Numbered from the stretch's first letter, positions 23,683 to 37,295 are shown. The stretch is DNA of 64,000 bases from Vandiemenella viatica (GCA_031002005.1 CM061919.1:18051687-18115686); one strand, 5' to 3'. Program-made: numbers and translations. Notes: generated by a model not told the origin, from the letters alone.

Positions 23683-23927
23683 CCGAGCATGGTGGTGTAA
23701 CGGTTAGCGTACTGGCCTCGCATTCGGGAGGATGGCAGTTCGAATCCCCGTCTGGGCATCCAGATTTGGGTTTTCCATGGTTTCCCAAATCACTCCAGGC
23801 AAATGCTGGGATGCTTCCTTCAAAAGGCCATGGCCGAATTCCTTCCTATTCCTTGCCCCCCATCCTTTCCTGTCTCTAAAGACCTCGCTGTTAAGAGACG
23901 TTAAGCAGTTAAATAAATAAATAAAAA
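23683..23927 (+). mobile_element. tRNA-derived SINE
   Basis: A SINE of about 245 bases with RNA polymerase III-type boxes: an A-box-like ggtggtgtaacgg near 23690 and a B box gttcgaatccc near 23740. The body contains tccaggcaaatgctgggatg, and the tail is aaataaataaataaaaaa. A 14-base target duplication, accaagttaattca, flanks it at 23669-23682 and 23928-23941. The same insertion is in the right haplotype (37296-37541), so it predates the divergence. The 46108-46354 copy belongs to the same family. Confidence 0.9.
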
Positions 23928-23941
23928 ACCAAGTTAATTCA

Positions 23942-25500
23942 AGCTAGAAATCAGGTTTTTACAGTTTTGAGAAAGTAACTGAACAAGGCAGTATTTTCTT
24001 TTGCATCATCCTTAAGCATTCGTTTGGAAGAGTACAAAAATTCACAGTAAATCAAAGGAAACAGGTAGGGGATCGTTCAGTAGTTGTTTTGAAATATGTG
24101 GAATTGTTTAAAGTCACTTTCAGATCAGTAGCTTTAATAATTAAGGAAATATTAATTAGTTAAATTCTATTTTTGTTGATGAGTTTTACTTCACTCTTTT
24201 GAAAACAGTAAACATGCCTTGCTTGATATCAGATGAACGAATATTCAGTTAGAAGTAAAATAAAAGTTAATATATTTTTCTCGGGCAACCAGCCGTGTTA
24301 ATATATCATATTGCGGGACGTTTCGAAGGCGTCCATCTCTGCCTCCATTCTCAAAGTTATCCCAGCTTTGTAACTGTAAAATTGTAGTAGTTATTAACAA
24401 GTTTCGGAATATTAGAAAAAATATTGTTTATGGCCCAACTTGAAGCTACAAGAATTTTTAAGTATCAAAACTAACACTTTTAAATCACACTAGCTTGTGT
24501 CAAAGTTTCAGAGTGCCAAGGTCATAAATCTGATGAAATCTTCGAGCTTGGGATTTTACATTTGATCAGATCATGAGAATACTTCCATGAGAAACAGGAA
24601 GACGTGTTCCCACGGATGTTTCTATATTTAGCTGTCTTTGGTTTTCCTCTTGGCCAGTCCATTTCAAGTCATCTAAGCATAACCACGCTCTGCGGTGGGT
24701 CATTTTGGTATGATGGCCAGTCCTGCAGATTCAGTTAGAGTAACTATGTTGTTTTGAGGTAGCATTTTACGCCATGTAGTGTGACGGAGTAACCTAAGTT
24801 AAAGAAGTTAACTTAATTTTTCGTGGCGTGTGACAAAAATTTTATTTGCTTCCATGCATCAGTTAGATTTATTTTTAACAATGGGGTTTGGACTGGCTCG
24901 ATTGGTTAATCGAAACTGCATTTTCATTTCTTTGGAGACTTTCTGATGCCAGTTTAGTGTTGTGACTTTGTTAAAATTTGAAGAATGTAGTGATTATCAA
25001 TCAACATCTACTAGTGACTTTTATTAACTATTACCCTTCCTAGTTTGGGGTTAAATCAAGCTAGGTGGCTACCAAGTTAATGTTGCAAAGCATGAACTAA
25101 AATTATCCAAGCCTTGATCAAAGTAATAGCTGAGACTGAAGGTTTTGCTCTAACCCCAGCTAAACTTCTTTCTTATGACACATTTTTTTCTTGTTAATCC
25201 TTCAAAGGAAAACAAACTATTATTTGAGTCAATTTAAAAAAAAAAAAATGAATCTGAAATCCTAATAACAGCAAATAGTAGCAAAAAAAAATGCACTCGG
25301 GAAATGTGGGGATTGAACTAACAACCTTTTGTGTACTGACACATTCATCAGACTACACAACTATTGGGTTGGCTTAGCAAATATGGCTTTTCTATATGTA
25401 TATATTATTATCAATTTTAATTGCGATGGAGCTAACACTCCGGTGTCAATTTCTCCAGTTATCCATTTAACCCTTTTTGTACACATTTTTTAAAAATTTC
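23942..25500. other. Intronic/non-coding DNA, nothing recognised
   Basis: No coding sequence or element is supported. The Helitron insertion site of the other haplotype corresponds to 25030/25031 (acta|ttacc). A gcgggacgtttcgaaggcgtc segment near 24315 looks like part of a dispersed repeat that I cannot name. Confidence 0.5.
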
Positions 25501-25536
25501 TTTTATAATTGCAATGTTGAATTCCTCCCCCACTTA

Positions 25537-25791
25537 CTATTCTGATTTACAAATTTTATTTTTTAATTCCTTAAGTGTTTTTGGAAAGTTATTCATCACT
25601 ACACTTGGTAATTTGTTCCAATCCCTGACACCCTTACCAACAAAAGAAAATTTTCCCACTCCCTTATGCATGAAATCAAGTGAAAGCTTGTGGTCATGGT
25701 CACCATTCCCCTTCCATGCACTATTGCTAATTCTTTGACCAATATCTCTCCAAGCACCATCACCAACATATGCCCTGTATATTCCAAGCAC
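25537..25791 (-). pseudogene. C-terminal fragment of a CR1-like RT (left haplotype)
   Basis: The minus-strand 84-codon frame ends with GVRDWNKLPSVVMNNFPKT followed by LKELKNKICKSE. The pattern DWNxLPxxVV...F/LK is the standard C-terminus of CR1/Jockey-type RTs. No RT core is attached. In the right haplotype the same fragment is cut in two by the hAT element (41406-41492 and 43112-43287). Confidence 0.65.
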
Positions 25792-25839
25792 TCTCTCTTC
25801 AGTTTTTAATTCAATTCCTCATTAGCGAAAGCCAACTAG

Positions 25840-26640
25840 TACGAATGGTATTATAATCCAAGAGCACAAAATCTCAGGGCTCTGTTCTAAGTGGGCAGAG
25901 TGATGCAGATAAAGAGGGGAGTGAAGTGTAATAGTGTTTTAAGTTTAGTTGTGGGCATTTTTTCTGTATGTTGTTCTCACCAACCGTATTTGATGACCGA
26001 TGTACCATTCTAGTGCTGAAAATGTGTTATACAACTTTGATAGTAGGTCTTGATAGCTATGATAGTTTTTAAGAAAACCTTGGTAATTATAAAATAAGTT
26101 ACGTTTTGTATCTGCTTCATGATAAAATGTGAATATGTTTTTACTTTTATACAGTAATTATGTCCAAAACTGCATGTTCATTCAGCGGTTTACCTCTCCA
26201 AATTACTTACAGTACAATGAAATGATACTAGGGCTATAATTTAAGAGCTGCAAGACGTTTATTACAATTACAGCACTTAAGACCTACTTATGCCATCTTG
26301 ATCTGAAAAAAATTATGAAATGGGGACTTTCAGGACTTAGGTATTAAATAACATCTGTGCTATTTTTCAGCTCTATATATTTTTTTCTGAGGTTTGTACC
26401 TATAATTCCCCGGGGAGTGGCGTGCGGTGCTTTCGACACACGTTGATTCATTTGTATTTGTTTTGATGCGTATCTCAATAACCTTGTGTCACAAGCAGAG
26501 AACTATCTAACCATTCTAACACTGATAGTTTGATAGTCTTTCACCTATACAGATTTTCCAAAGGTCATGTATTGTATCGCCTTCATTTATAAAATGTGAG
26601 TATACTATTACTTTTATACAATAACCAGTTGACCCAACAG
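25840..26640 (+). mobile_element. Diverged relative of the palindromic transposon arm
   Basis: Blocks such as gagcacaaaatctcagggctctgtt and tcaggacttaggtatta occur in the same order and spacing as in the right arm of the 51780-55751 element (54660-55460). The two subterminal direct repeats are also there: gtgctgaaaatgtgt near 26015 and acactgatagtttga near 26517. Similarity is moderate, so this is an old solo terminal piece. The paired copy is at 43350-44165. Confidence 0.6.
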
Positions 26641-26946
26641 ACATTGTCCTGTCCAAATGTCAATAAAATTGTTTGCATTGTTTTGTAAATTTGTTAAAAG
26701 TTGTTGCAAATGTGTAAACAAAGTAAAAATGGAAAAAATACGTAGTTCTGAGTGATCATTGTATTTATTAATGATTGTGTCAATGATTATTCAGTTTGAG
26801 GAGTAGTACATTCAGAAGTATGCCAATGGGAAATTTTACATGCAGGTGAATTCTATCGGTAGTAAACCAATCGGCAGTACACCACTGAAATGCTGGAAAT
26901 GTGTGATGTGCCTGGAATCTGATCGACTTGGAACCATGCGGTTTTT

Positions 26947-27946
26947 NNNNNNNNNNNNNNNNNNNNNNNNNNNNNNNNNNNNNNNNNNNNNNNNNNNNNN
27001 NNNNNNNNNNNNNNNNNNNNNNNNNNNNNNNNNNNNNNNNNNNNNNNNNNNNNNNNNNNNNNNNNNNNNNNNNNNNNNNNNNNNNNNNNNNNNNNNNNNN
27101 NNNNNNNNNNNNNNNNNNNNNNNNNNNNNNNNNNNNNNNNNNNNNNNNNNNNNNNNNNNNNNNNNNNNNNNNNNNNNNNNNNNNNNNNNNNNNNNNNNNN
27201 NNNNNNNNNNNNNNNNNNNNNNNNNNNNNNNNNNNNNNNNNNNNNNNNNNNNNNNNNNNNNNNNNNNNNNNNNNNNNNNNNNNNNNNNNNNNNNNNNNNN
27301 NNNNNNNNNNNNNNNNNNNNNNNNNNNNNNNNNNNNNNNNNNNNNNNNNNNNNNNNNNNNNNNNNNNNNNNNNNNNNNNNNNNNNNNNNNNNNNNNNNNN
27401 NNNNNNNNNNNNNNNNNNNNNNNNNNNNNNNNNNNNNNNNNNNNNNNNNNNNNNNNNNNNNNNNNNNNNNNNNNNNNNNNNNNNNNNNNNNNNNNNNNNN
27501 NNNNNNNNNNNNNNNNNNNNNNNNNNNNNNNNNNNNNNNNNNNNNNNNNNNNNNNNNNNNNNNNNNNNNNNNNNNNNNNNNNNNNNNNNNNNNNNNNNNN
27601 NNNNNNNNNNNNNNNNNNNNNNNNNNNNNNNNNNNNNNNNNNNNNNNNNNNNNNNNNNNNNNNNNNNNNNNNNNNNNNNNNNNNNNNNNNNNNNNNNNNN
27701 NNNNNNNNNNNNNNNNNNNNNNNNNNNNNNNNNNNNNNNNNNNNNNNNNNNNNNNNNNNNNNNNNNNNNNNNNNNNNNNNNNNNNNNNNNNNNNNNNNNN
27801 NNNNNNNNNNNNNNNNNNNNNNNNNNNNNNNNNNNNNNNNNNNNNNNNNNNNNNNNNNNNNNNNNNNNNNNNNNNNNNNNNNNNNNNNNNNNNNNNNNNN
27901 NNNNNNNNNNNNNNNNNNNNNNNNNNNNNNNNNNNNNNNNNNNNNN
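26947..27946. other. Assembly gap of exactly 1000 N between two haplotype contigs
   Basis: The left contig ends at 26946, and its last bases (ggaaccatgcggttttt) recur at 44450-44466, where the sequence continues. The right contig starts at 27947 with sequence matching 5567. The gap therefore separates two overlapping contigs, not unknown DNA. Confidence 0.95.
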
Positions 27947-30073
27947 ACTACCCTTTCCATCCTTCTGTATATTATTCTGGTCAGTAATTTTGAAGCATGT
28001 GATGTTAGACTAATGGTGCGATAATTCTCACATTTGTCGGCTTGTGCTTTCTTTGGAAGTGTGAAGATGATATTTTATATTAAAATCTGTTGGAATTTCT
28101 CCTGTTTCATAACTTTTTGATATCAGCTTGAATAATCTTTCGATTCCTTCCTCTCCTAGAGATTTAAGAAGTTCTGCAGGCATCTCATCAATTCCAACTG
28201 CCTTATTTGCTTTCAAGTCATTCAGAGCTTTATTAAATTCTGTCCTCAAAACAGGATCTCCTAAGTCATCAATGTCGACATCGCCTTCCTTTTCCAATAC
28301 ACTATTGTTCAAGTCATCCCCATCATACAGGTTCTCAATGTATTCCTTCCATCGGTTAGCTCTATCTTCTGAGCTTAAAAGAGGTTTCCCATCGGCAGTT
28401 TTAATGTTCATACCTCTTTTCTTCATTTCTCTTTCTTCATGTTCCAAAATTCTGTTTGATCTTTCTATATGTCAACATCTACTTTACCTACGACCATTTC
28501 CTTTTCTACTTCTTCACACTTTTCTTGTAGCCATTTTTCTTTTGCTATTTTGCATTTCCTATTTATTTGATTTCTAAATTGCCTGTACTGCTCTCTTCCT
28601 GCTTCATCCTGAGCATGTTTGTACCTTCTTCTCTGATCCATCAGCTGCAAAATTTCTTCTGTGATCCAAGGTTTTCGGGCAGCTTGTTCCCTAAAGCCTA
28701 ATGTTTCTTTGCCAGCTTTCATTATTTCGGTCTTTAATGCATTCCATTCGTCCTCGGTTGAGCTCCTTTCACAGTTAATTCTTAGACCTAAGTCTACCAT
28801 TTCTGCAAATTTTTCTCTTGTGCTATATTGTTTCAGTTTATTCACTTCCAGTCTGTTCTGCTTATACTGCTTCCTTATTCGCTTGAATTTCAGCCTGCAC
28901 TTCATTACTATCAAATTATGGTCAGAGTCTATGTCTACTTCTGGGTATGCTTTACAGTCTAGAACTTGATTCCTGAATCTCTGTTTGACCATGATATAAT
29001 CTAGCTGATATCTGCCTGTATCCCCAGGACGTTTCCAGGTGTATATTCTTCTTGAATGGTTCTTAAACAGTGTGTTCGCCACTACTAGCTTATATCTTTC
29101 ACAAAATTCTAGCAACCTGCTTCCTCGCTCATTTCTTTCTCCTAGACCTAAAACTTCCTACAAGTATTCCCCTCTTTTCCTTCTCCCACTATTGCATTCC
29201 AATCACCCATGATTATTAGATTTTCCTCCCCTTTCACATATTGGATTAATTCTTCAATTTCAGCGTATATTTTTTCTATTTCTTCGTCATCTTCCTGTGA
29301 CTGTTGGCATATATACTTGTACTAATGTGGTTGGGACGGGCTTAGTTTCTAACCTCATCAAAATAATCCTGTCACTAAACTGTTCATAATAACTCACCCT
29401 ATTTCCCTAATTTCTTGTTCATTACAAATCCTACACCAGTGACTCCATTGACAGCTTGTGTGCTAATTATCCTGTGTTCCCCAGACCAGAAATCCTCTGC
29501 GTCCTTCCATTTAATCTCACTAATCCCAACAACATCTAACTTAAGTTGCTCCATTCTCCTTTTTAAGTTTTCTAACCTACCTGCCCTATTCAGACTTCTA
29601 ACATTCCACACTCCGACTCGTAGAATGTTTCTATCCATTCTGATGACTCCTCCCTGAGCAGTCCCCACCCGGAGATCCGATTGGGGGACTATTTTACCTC
29701 CGGAATATTTTACCCAGGAAGAAGCCATCATGATATATGTAATTTGAGATGATTACATGTCCTCGGGATACCCTTTGGGTCTTTAATGCAGTGGTTTCCC
29801 GTTGCCTTCTGCATCCCCATGCCGTTGATCATTTCTGATTCATCCGCCTTTAGTGGCCGTTTCCAACCCCAGGGGCAAGAGGGTGCCCTGAACCGCTTCC
29901 CGCTCTTCCGCCCTCCTTTCGGAGGCCGTTGGCAAGCAGTGGGTGACTCCTTATACCGGGAATCTTTCAGTCGCCAGAGCCTCGTCCGTGCAAACGGGGT
30001 GCACCAAGTGAAGGAGAGGTTGACATTTGGTTGGAAAAGACTAGTATAGTCTCTCCCAAACCCTTTCACCCCA
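27947..30073 (-). mobile_element. RTE-like element, right haplotype, cut by the gap
   Basis: This is the allelic copy of the element at 4353-13570, without the nested I-like insertion; the empty site is at about 28321-28336. It retains about 45 bases near 28371-28415 that the left copy has lost. Minus-strand pieces are the endonuclease (29731-29399), the region around LDYIMVKQRF and DSDHNLIVMK (29115-28465), and the RT start with DEMPAELLK (28447-28028). Several single-base indels break the frame. The 5'-side target duplication is at 30074-30083. Confidence 0.88.
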
Positions 30074-30083
30074 TTTTTATCCT

Positions 30084-30680
30084 ATCCTAATGTTTAATAT
30101 ATATACATATATAAAATAGATGTGTGTTTCCGTATATTTCACTTTTCAGCCACCTAGCACAGATCACTGGTGTCTGTGTGTGTTAGTAGCATGGCATTTC
30201 CTATGGTGCACAACATTGGCTGAATGCCGATAGCAGTGGGGTGTGGGAGATATGGTGGTTTCATTTGATTTTCATATTTCAGGCAAAGATTTGTGTATCA
30301 CTATACTTCTCTCTCCTGCCACAACTACATAGCACATACCATTGGTGTTTGTGTGTGGTAGTAGCATCGTGTCTCCCATCATGCACTGTGGTGGTTAGAT
30401 GTCGGTAGCTATTAGGGTGTGGGAGATATGGTGGTTGAAAGTAGTCGACCAGGGGCACTTTCATATTTCGACCAAAGACGCATGTGTCCCTATGTATCAT
30501 TTTTCAGCCAAAACTGTCTAGCGCAGATCGCTGGTGTTTGTGTGTGATAGTAGCACAGAGTCATTGATCGTGCACAATGTTGGCCAAATGTTGATAGCTT
30601 TGTGAGTGTGGGTGATATGGTGGTTGAAAGTGGTCGATGAAGGATATTTTCTTATTTAAACCAAAGACGTGTGTTTATTT
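30084..30680 (+). repeat. Helitron-type tandem repeats (right haplotype)
   Basis: The paired copy of 13581-14200, with three units of about 180 bases. The first unit lacks about 10 bases around 30150 and the TA run is shorter. Confidence 0.7.
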
Positions 30681-31514
30681 AAAGCATAAAAACAACTTGT
30701 AAGTCTTGATTTTCAGCTGTATTTGACTAACCAAGAAATTAATTTGATAATGGCAAATATATAAGACAAGATGAAAAAAAAATAATCCAACCATCAAACA
30801 CAAACCACTATACAAAAACAAAAAATAATGGTTTATTACTAACTGCTCATTATTCCCTCCTTTATTACTTTCTTTGTGTCACAAAACTTCCACCAAGCTA
30901 CGCATGCATCACTCGTTTCACTTATGATCCCATGTTCAATGGTTGAAACCATGTCCTCATGATTCCTCTGACTTTTGTATCCTTGACCCAAAAATGATGA
31001 CTGCTTGTCGCTGCTCGGCTTGTTTCGGAAACTGTGCCCATAATTTTCATTCATAATTCCACAAAGCTTTACAAATTGTGCTATATACCTCCGTTAGTTT
31101 CTCATAGTTAAAATATAGTAGATGCTTCGTTAACTGATTTTTAAAAATTGGATCTAATGTGCTACAGTTGAAAGTTCTTATACTGTGATGTCAATACATG
31201 TCAACTCACAGGTATCTTTTCATACATTGGCTGTACAATCTCGGCATGTCTCCTCTACCCTGTCTAAAAATTTGATTATCAAGTCCTTCCCATTTGTGTT
31301 CTACCTAAAGCAATGCTGTTCTTATAATTCTGAGTACAAAGAAGAGAATTCCATAAATTACATGCTTCAATATATGTTGTGTATATTAGTATGCACAGGT
31401 GACTTACATCAAGAAATCCTAGTACACTTGTATTAATTTCTGGTCCCCAAATAATTTTAAGAAAATTGATAGGGATATTTTTAATTTTTAATACATTGAG
31501 GAAGTGAATGTGGA

Positions 31515-32780
31515 AATGGTAATAGCAACAAAAGTAGTAGGAAAACAGTTGTTATATTGTTAGAGAAAGTTATGGATGGTGATGTCATCCCTGGAAAATT
31601 TTTGAAGAAGGGAACAAATATTATTTCTCTACACAGGATGCAGGTAGTTCTGGAACTATAGAGGAATAAACAGAATATAGTAAGAGATCCTTAAGAATGT
31701 AATATGCAACAGTGTTGAAAAAGATCTAAGCAGTGGGACTTCAGACCAGGGAAACCAACAATAGACTTGATATTTGAGATAAGACAGTTGCAGGAAAAAC
31801 ACAGAGTACAGGGAGGATCTGTTATTAGTATTTCTTGATATTAAGAAAGCTTATGGGTGCACACACAAGAGAAACATATGGAAAGCCATGGAAAACAGAG
31901 GATATCCAAAAGAAAAAAATCTGTAGTTTGACAGAATTATACTAGGGAAGTGCAAGATATGTGAAAATAGGGGGACAGAGAACACATGGCTGAAGCAAGG
32001 AAACAGACTAAAAGAAGGAAGTGCCCTCTTGCCACTACTTTTCATCTTAGTCATGAACGATTTAATGGAGAAGATGGCAACGGTGATGGGAAAAGGTGAC
32101 AGTGTTTGTGGATGACTTGGTGGTCTGGGATAGTGATGAAGAGGAAATTTAATGTGTATTGGCAACAATGCGGATGAATATGTTATGAAATTTAATGTGA
32201 AGAAAAGTGAATACATGGTAACAACCAGAAAAAAAACAGGATAACTGGAAGGATTGTGATGGCAGGAGAACAGCTGAATAAGGTGAACAGTTTCAAATAC
32301 CTGGGAAGTGTTGTAAATGGAAGTGGAAGGAGCAATGGTGAGATAAGTGAAAGAAGGAGGAAAACAGAAGTCATTTACAAAGTGTCAGAAGCCTGATATG
32401 TAACAAAGATGTGCCACAGAAAAATAAGGGAGTGATTTATCATATATATGTTTCTGTTCTGATGCACTGCATTGGAACCTGAACATTGAAGAAACAAGAT
32501 ATCAGCATGATTCTATTGAGTGAAATGAAATATCTAAGAGGCAGACAAGAATAGAGAAGATTTGGAATGAAATGGTAAGAGACACAGTAAAAGAGGAAAA
32601 TTTGCAGGAAATGATGGAGAAGGCCATTGTAAGATGTTATGGGCATGTTATAAGAGTAAAGGAACATAGTATACTGAGGAAAATTTGTGAAATGAAGATA
32701 CAAGGTAAATGGCCTAGAAGAAAAGCAAGTTTCAATTTGAAAGTAGAGATATCTATTTCATTAAATCATTGTCCTCAGTA
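31515..32780 (+). pseudogene. Ancient non-LTR RT fossil (right haplotype)
   Basis: Allelic to 17880-19100. The same decayed RT blocks are present with different stops and indels; for example a stretch of about 15 bases near 32090 is missing here. No functional frame remains. Confidence 0.62.
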
Positions 32781-35700
32781 ATTTGTTCAGGTCACTGTAT
32801 CAAGCTGGAAAGAAAGCATCTTTTTGTCAGTAAAAAACTATATAGAATTTGGTTTGTCAGTCAACTGTTTACTGAATCTGTGTAACTTCTCTTATTAAAC
32901 ATTAATTGTTCTAATCAAACCCCTTAGATGCTTCACTCAATTAACATGATAGTTGTGGCTGTAATGTAATTTGTATATAAGCGCTTGATATTAAAAGTTC
33001 ACAACTTTGACAGATATATTAGTATTCAAGGTGCAACTTAAATCTAGAAAGTGATGACAATTTGACAGCTAGCCCTGTAAAACATAACAGTGTAAGAAAT
33101 TGTCTTGTTCCTAACTTCATGAGCTGACACTAATGGTTATGCTGAGAGTCATCCATAACATTCTAGTTCTGAATTGGCTTGTTGTTTAATTCTGTTAGAT
33201 CAGAATGAGTGCAAAAAATTGGACCCTTGAAGTATTCCAGGATTGTAATGTAAAATGGCAGGAAATTTCTATTTATTAATGCTCAAGATCTTCAGTCTTA
33301 CATTAAAGTTGGTGAGATTTGTGCAATTCTAGCAGTAGATGTTTATTGATGTTAAAGTCTGCCACTTTGACTCACCACAGTAACAGATGAAGGGATGTAT
33401 TTTGATGGATTCAGCTCTATGCTTCAATTAAACACATTTTCACTTAATCTTAGTGCATGCAAAACCAAAGTGATATAATGTATACAGTTAATTAACACTT
33501 GTAAGGTCATTCAGTGTGAGATTTTTCTGTAATAGAATTTTGTTAATCAGAAGAAGATTTATCAGAAGGTTATCCTGTGAAAAAGTTTACTGGATTAGAA
33601 TGAGAAAATAATTTATGAAATCGGAAATTTCTGAATGAATTTCCTCTTGTGGGAGATAATTGGGCATATCATGTGGGCAACCTAGAATATTTCTCAAGAA
33701 GAATGAAGGAAGTGCCTATAATCCATGAACTGAACAGTTAGAAATCTAAGCGAAATTACAAAAGCAATCGATGCTTAGAACTTCCCACTTTGTGCAAGGT
33801 GCTCAAAGATTTTATACTGATGCACAATGATTAAAAGAAGTGTGCTGTGGTGGTAACACACTCACCTTGCATCCAGATTTTGGTTTTCTATAGTTTCCCA
33901 AAATCACTCCAGTTTAATGCCAGAATGGTTCCTTCAAAAGCCCATGGCTGAATTCTTTCCCATTCACCATCGGTCCTTTCTTGTCTCTAGCAATCCTGAC
34001 ATCGACAAAGTGCAAAAAAGTGTTTGAAACATTTGCTCCAATGGTTGTTTGCCTTCCTTTTTTTTTAAGTGCATTCTCTGTTTGGTAATTAGAGAAACCA
34101 TTCTGATTGAAGGTTGGTTGGAGATATTGGAGTTTAACCTGCAGGTTATCTGCATCGCAAATTTCTTGTGTCCTATGTACCAGACTATATAATACAGTAC
34201 TCTCTGGAGTGGGATGGTGGTAGTGATGAAGAAAGTGTGTAGATGGAACTTCAAAATCTCCAACAAACCTTAGGGCAGAATGGCTTCTTCAACACCAAAT
34301 ACATTGGGCACTCCGAACAAAGGAAGGAAAACAACCATTGGAGCAAGAAGACCTGCCAAAGGCTTTGGCTTCGGTCCGATATGCTGGAGATTGTTTTGCA
34401 AAGATGGGTATGATATTGGCTCACTATGAGATCAAGGATATCTTCCTCCCACTTTCAAAGATTCGGGATTGGCTTCCACTTGTGGAAGAGGACCTAGTTT
34501 AGTTATACCGTTGAGTGTGGAAAATTCTACATTGGGCAGACCATCTGTATCATTGACACCCACTGAACTGAATAAAAGCACAACCTTTCTCTGGGAAAAT
34601 CTCCATTCTCACATAATATTTTTCTCACAAGTACATCTAACATCTCGATTCCTCAAAATCCAACAATATTGCTTCCTGTCTATGTGCTAGAGCATGTCCA
34701 GCATTGTATTATCCCTTTCGCTGCAGATCCTAGTCATGTCATACCTATACTCTACTTCAGTGCAGATGTCTTTAGAAGTCCACTGCAAGCCTTGTCTGCA
34801 ATAGCCAGTATTCATTAAGTTCAGAGCAGAAGTAGATATAGCTGTTATCACTTTACTATAGTGTAAATAGGCCTGTTTATAACAAGAGTGTGGTTTCATT
34901 ATGTGATTTAACCTCTGTGCAAGAGCCAAAAATATGGCAATAATATTAGTATGTAAAAACAGCTCATGATGTTATCAGTGTGCTGTTGTAACCCATGTTG
35001 TAGTTGTGCACATATAAACATGGCACATTGATGTTTATTGGTGTGTTACAAGAATGGAAGGCAGATGGAAACAGGATATTGTCAACACTAGCTTTCTGTT
35101 GTACAGAACTTTGCTTCACAAAAACATTTGAAACTCACACTTTTTGTCTTACTGATATCATTATTTCAATATTTATAGGAGAATCAAATTGACTATTCTG
35201 TCAAAATCAGTTTATAGGTCTGGTGTCCATGACAGTGATGAAGTTGCACAATGTTGAATAAAATTTTTGTACCTTTTGACTAGGAATATATTTTATTTTA
35301 CTTTTAACTTTTTTGTTTTTTCAGGTTGTGTTTGTACATTTCTGGAGTTAAAAATCCTATCCTACTTGCCTGCCCCATTTACTCATTCATTTTATAATAC
35401 TTGACGTTGATAAATGTCAGCAGCACTGGAGGAGAAATTATCATTCCAGGTGCATGTGAAATTTTTGGACGTCATTTGCTTGTTTTACTCATATTAATGT
35501 TTTTTTTAATTACTGTTAATAATAAAGTGATGTTGCATGCAAGGAAATGAAAAAAATTGTTCAGCACTGGGGTTGAGTATCTTAATCTTACTTCCACAGC
35601 AAAAGGGTTGAGACACTTCTGCATTTGTTTATTACCCTATTCAGAATGGCTTAGCATTATGATTTTTTTCTGTATATTTTCATGCCCCATGCCAGTACTA

Positions 35701-36040
35701 ACTTAAATAGCTGTGTCTCCGTTGTGGTATTTTTATTTTATTTTTATTTATTTTTGCAAGTTTGCATATAAATTTATGGCAATAGACAAAAATTTAGTTA
35801 ATTCACTGCAAAGCAATCATTTCACACTATGTCGCCAGAGTAAGTTTATTCTTGTTTAATTTCTAGAACTAGTGTATCCTGCATTTGTTATATTCCAGTT
35901 CAGTTGATATTAAGTATTATATATAATTGCCTGAAAGAGCATTTGACTCGGGTATGAGAGGTATAAGATCATACTATTGAGGATGTGGAAAAAAACCTCT
36001 TTTTTTCTTGTTTACACTATTCTGTTGTGTTGTAATCTGC
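32781..36040. other. Non-coding DNA of the right haplotype with fossil repeats
   Basis: Contains the paired old SINE fragment (33845-33990) and the tentative Penelope remnant (34235-34610). Otherwise nothing is recognised. It is allelic to 19100-22420. Confidence 0.6.
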
Positions 36041-36101
36041 TGCTGCTGCTGCTACTACTACTATCATTACTGAAGATGTGTTTACTTAAATCATGTTTCA
36101 G

Positions 36102-36389
36102 AGATTGCTGGATGATAATGGAAACCCTCAGCTTCTTTCAGGAATTGTTACTCACTTACATTATCATGAACCTGGGAATCTTATTTTTGTTTATCTCATG
36201 CGCAGTGGAGTTTTACATGAGATCTGTGTTGTGGAGGAAGACGGAAGAGTTTCAAAAGAAACTCAGCTGAATGTTGTTTTACTCGTCAGCCATCTTTTTA
36301 CGAATATTCTTGTACATCCAAATAAGTGGAATGCTAAGTATGATAATTCTGTGGTGGAGTTGCCAAAGCTACCAGAATCTGTAATTAAG
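36102..36389 (+). CDS. DDX60: DDX60-like RNA helicase, internal exon (right haplotype)
   Basis: The allelic copy of 22480-22767, with the same 288-base length, the acceptor tttcag ending at 36101 and the GC donor (gcaagt at 36390). It encodes the same HLHYHEPGNLIFV block, with Lys in place of Thr in the NAxYDNSVV segment. This contig continues without a gap into the last two exons, so this copy belongs to the contiguous gene model. Role and family are as described for the left copy. Confidence 0.83.
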
Positions 36390-36480
36390 GCAAGTATTTA
36401 GTCTTTTTTTCAATTCAGACTTAAGTTTTGATAACACGAGATTCGCAGTAATAACATATGGATTGTGTTTGCTGTTGCAG

Positions 36481-36637
36481 AAAATTGATTACTACAACCA
36501 GGAAGTAAAATTCTTGTTTGATCATTACTTCCGCTGTGTTGCAGCTGAGTGCTCAAAAAGCTTGGGGGATGATAATGTACTTCCATTATCGAAACTGGTT
36601 GTTGAGCCAGAGCTGGCGTTTAAGCCTCAGAATGAAG
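36481..36637 (+). CDS. DDX60: DDX60-like RNA helicase, next exon (right haplotype)
   Basis: A 157-base exon after the acceptor ttgcag ending at 36480, with the donor gtaaaa at 36638. It reads KIDYYNQEVKFLF through KPQNE and leaves one base for the codon completed at 50526. The intron to the next exon is about 13.9 kb and holds the Helitron, the hAT element, two tandem arrays and several retroelement fossils. Confidence 0.83.
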
Positions 36638-36814
36638 GTAAAATTTTCTGAAACCAAAAACACATTAATTATTTATTATATTACTCAATTTAATGGATGC
36701 ATTGTATCAAATTAGATTTCTTTAGCTTTCTTCAGATATTGTCTGACCAGAAGCTCCATTTCTGAAAACTTCATACCAGATGAGAATGGAAGGCACTGTA
36801 ATTTTTTAAATTCA

Positions 36815-36915
36815 CTTGAGGCAAATGCCAGTATGATTTCTTCAAAAGGTCATGGCCAAATTCATTCCCCACAATCTTCTCTCAGAACGAGTGACCTTAC
36901 TGACTCTTAAAGCCA
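36815..36915 (+). mobile_element. SINE 3' fragment (right haplotype)
   Basis: Allelic to 23190-23305. It shows the same gaggcaaatgccagtatg, ttcaaaaggtcatggcc blocks and is followed by a short A-run longer than in the left copy. Confidence 0.65.
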
Positions 36916-37295
36916 GAAGCAGGAAAGGAATAATAGATAAAAAAAAAAAAATGGAGTGCTGGAAGACAGCTCACAGCCTCTTTGCAAAAAGAGGGATGTT
37001 TTTTGAAAGTATGTATTAAGTACGTATGCATATTTCTTCCTTCCCTCCTTTAGTCTTAAAAGTTTGATGATTGAGGTCTCGCTGGATTTGACTTGATGCC
37101 TCATCACCTGTTAAGACTACATAACTGGTGCATGTATCAGTGTGTACACGGACAAGAAGTGAAACTTTTGTGGGTCATACACTGTAAGTTAACCTAAAAA
37201 TTTTGTATCTGCATAGCAAAATTTGTTCTCAGAACCAAGAGTTATGTTAAATAGTATTGCATATCATTTTTAAAGTCAGTTACCAAGTTAATTCA

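Noticed and set aside
22480..36637. True tandem exon duplication of DDX60
   Set aside because: Exon B ends in phase 1 and exon A begins in phase 0, so A-B-A-B would not be translatable. Collinear introns with shared SINEs and a fixed-size gap point to haplotypes.
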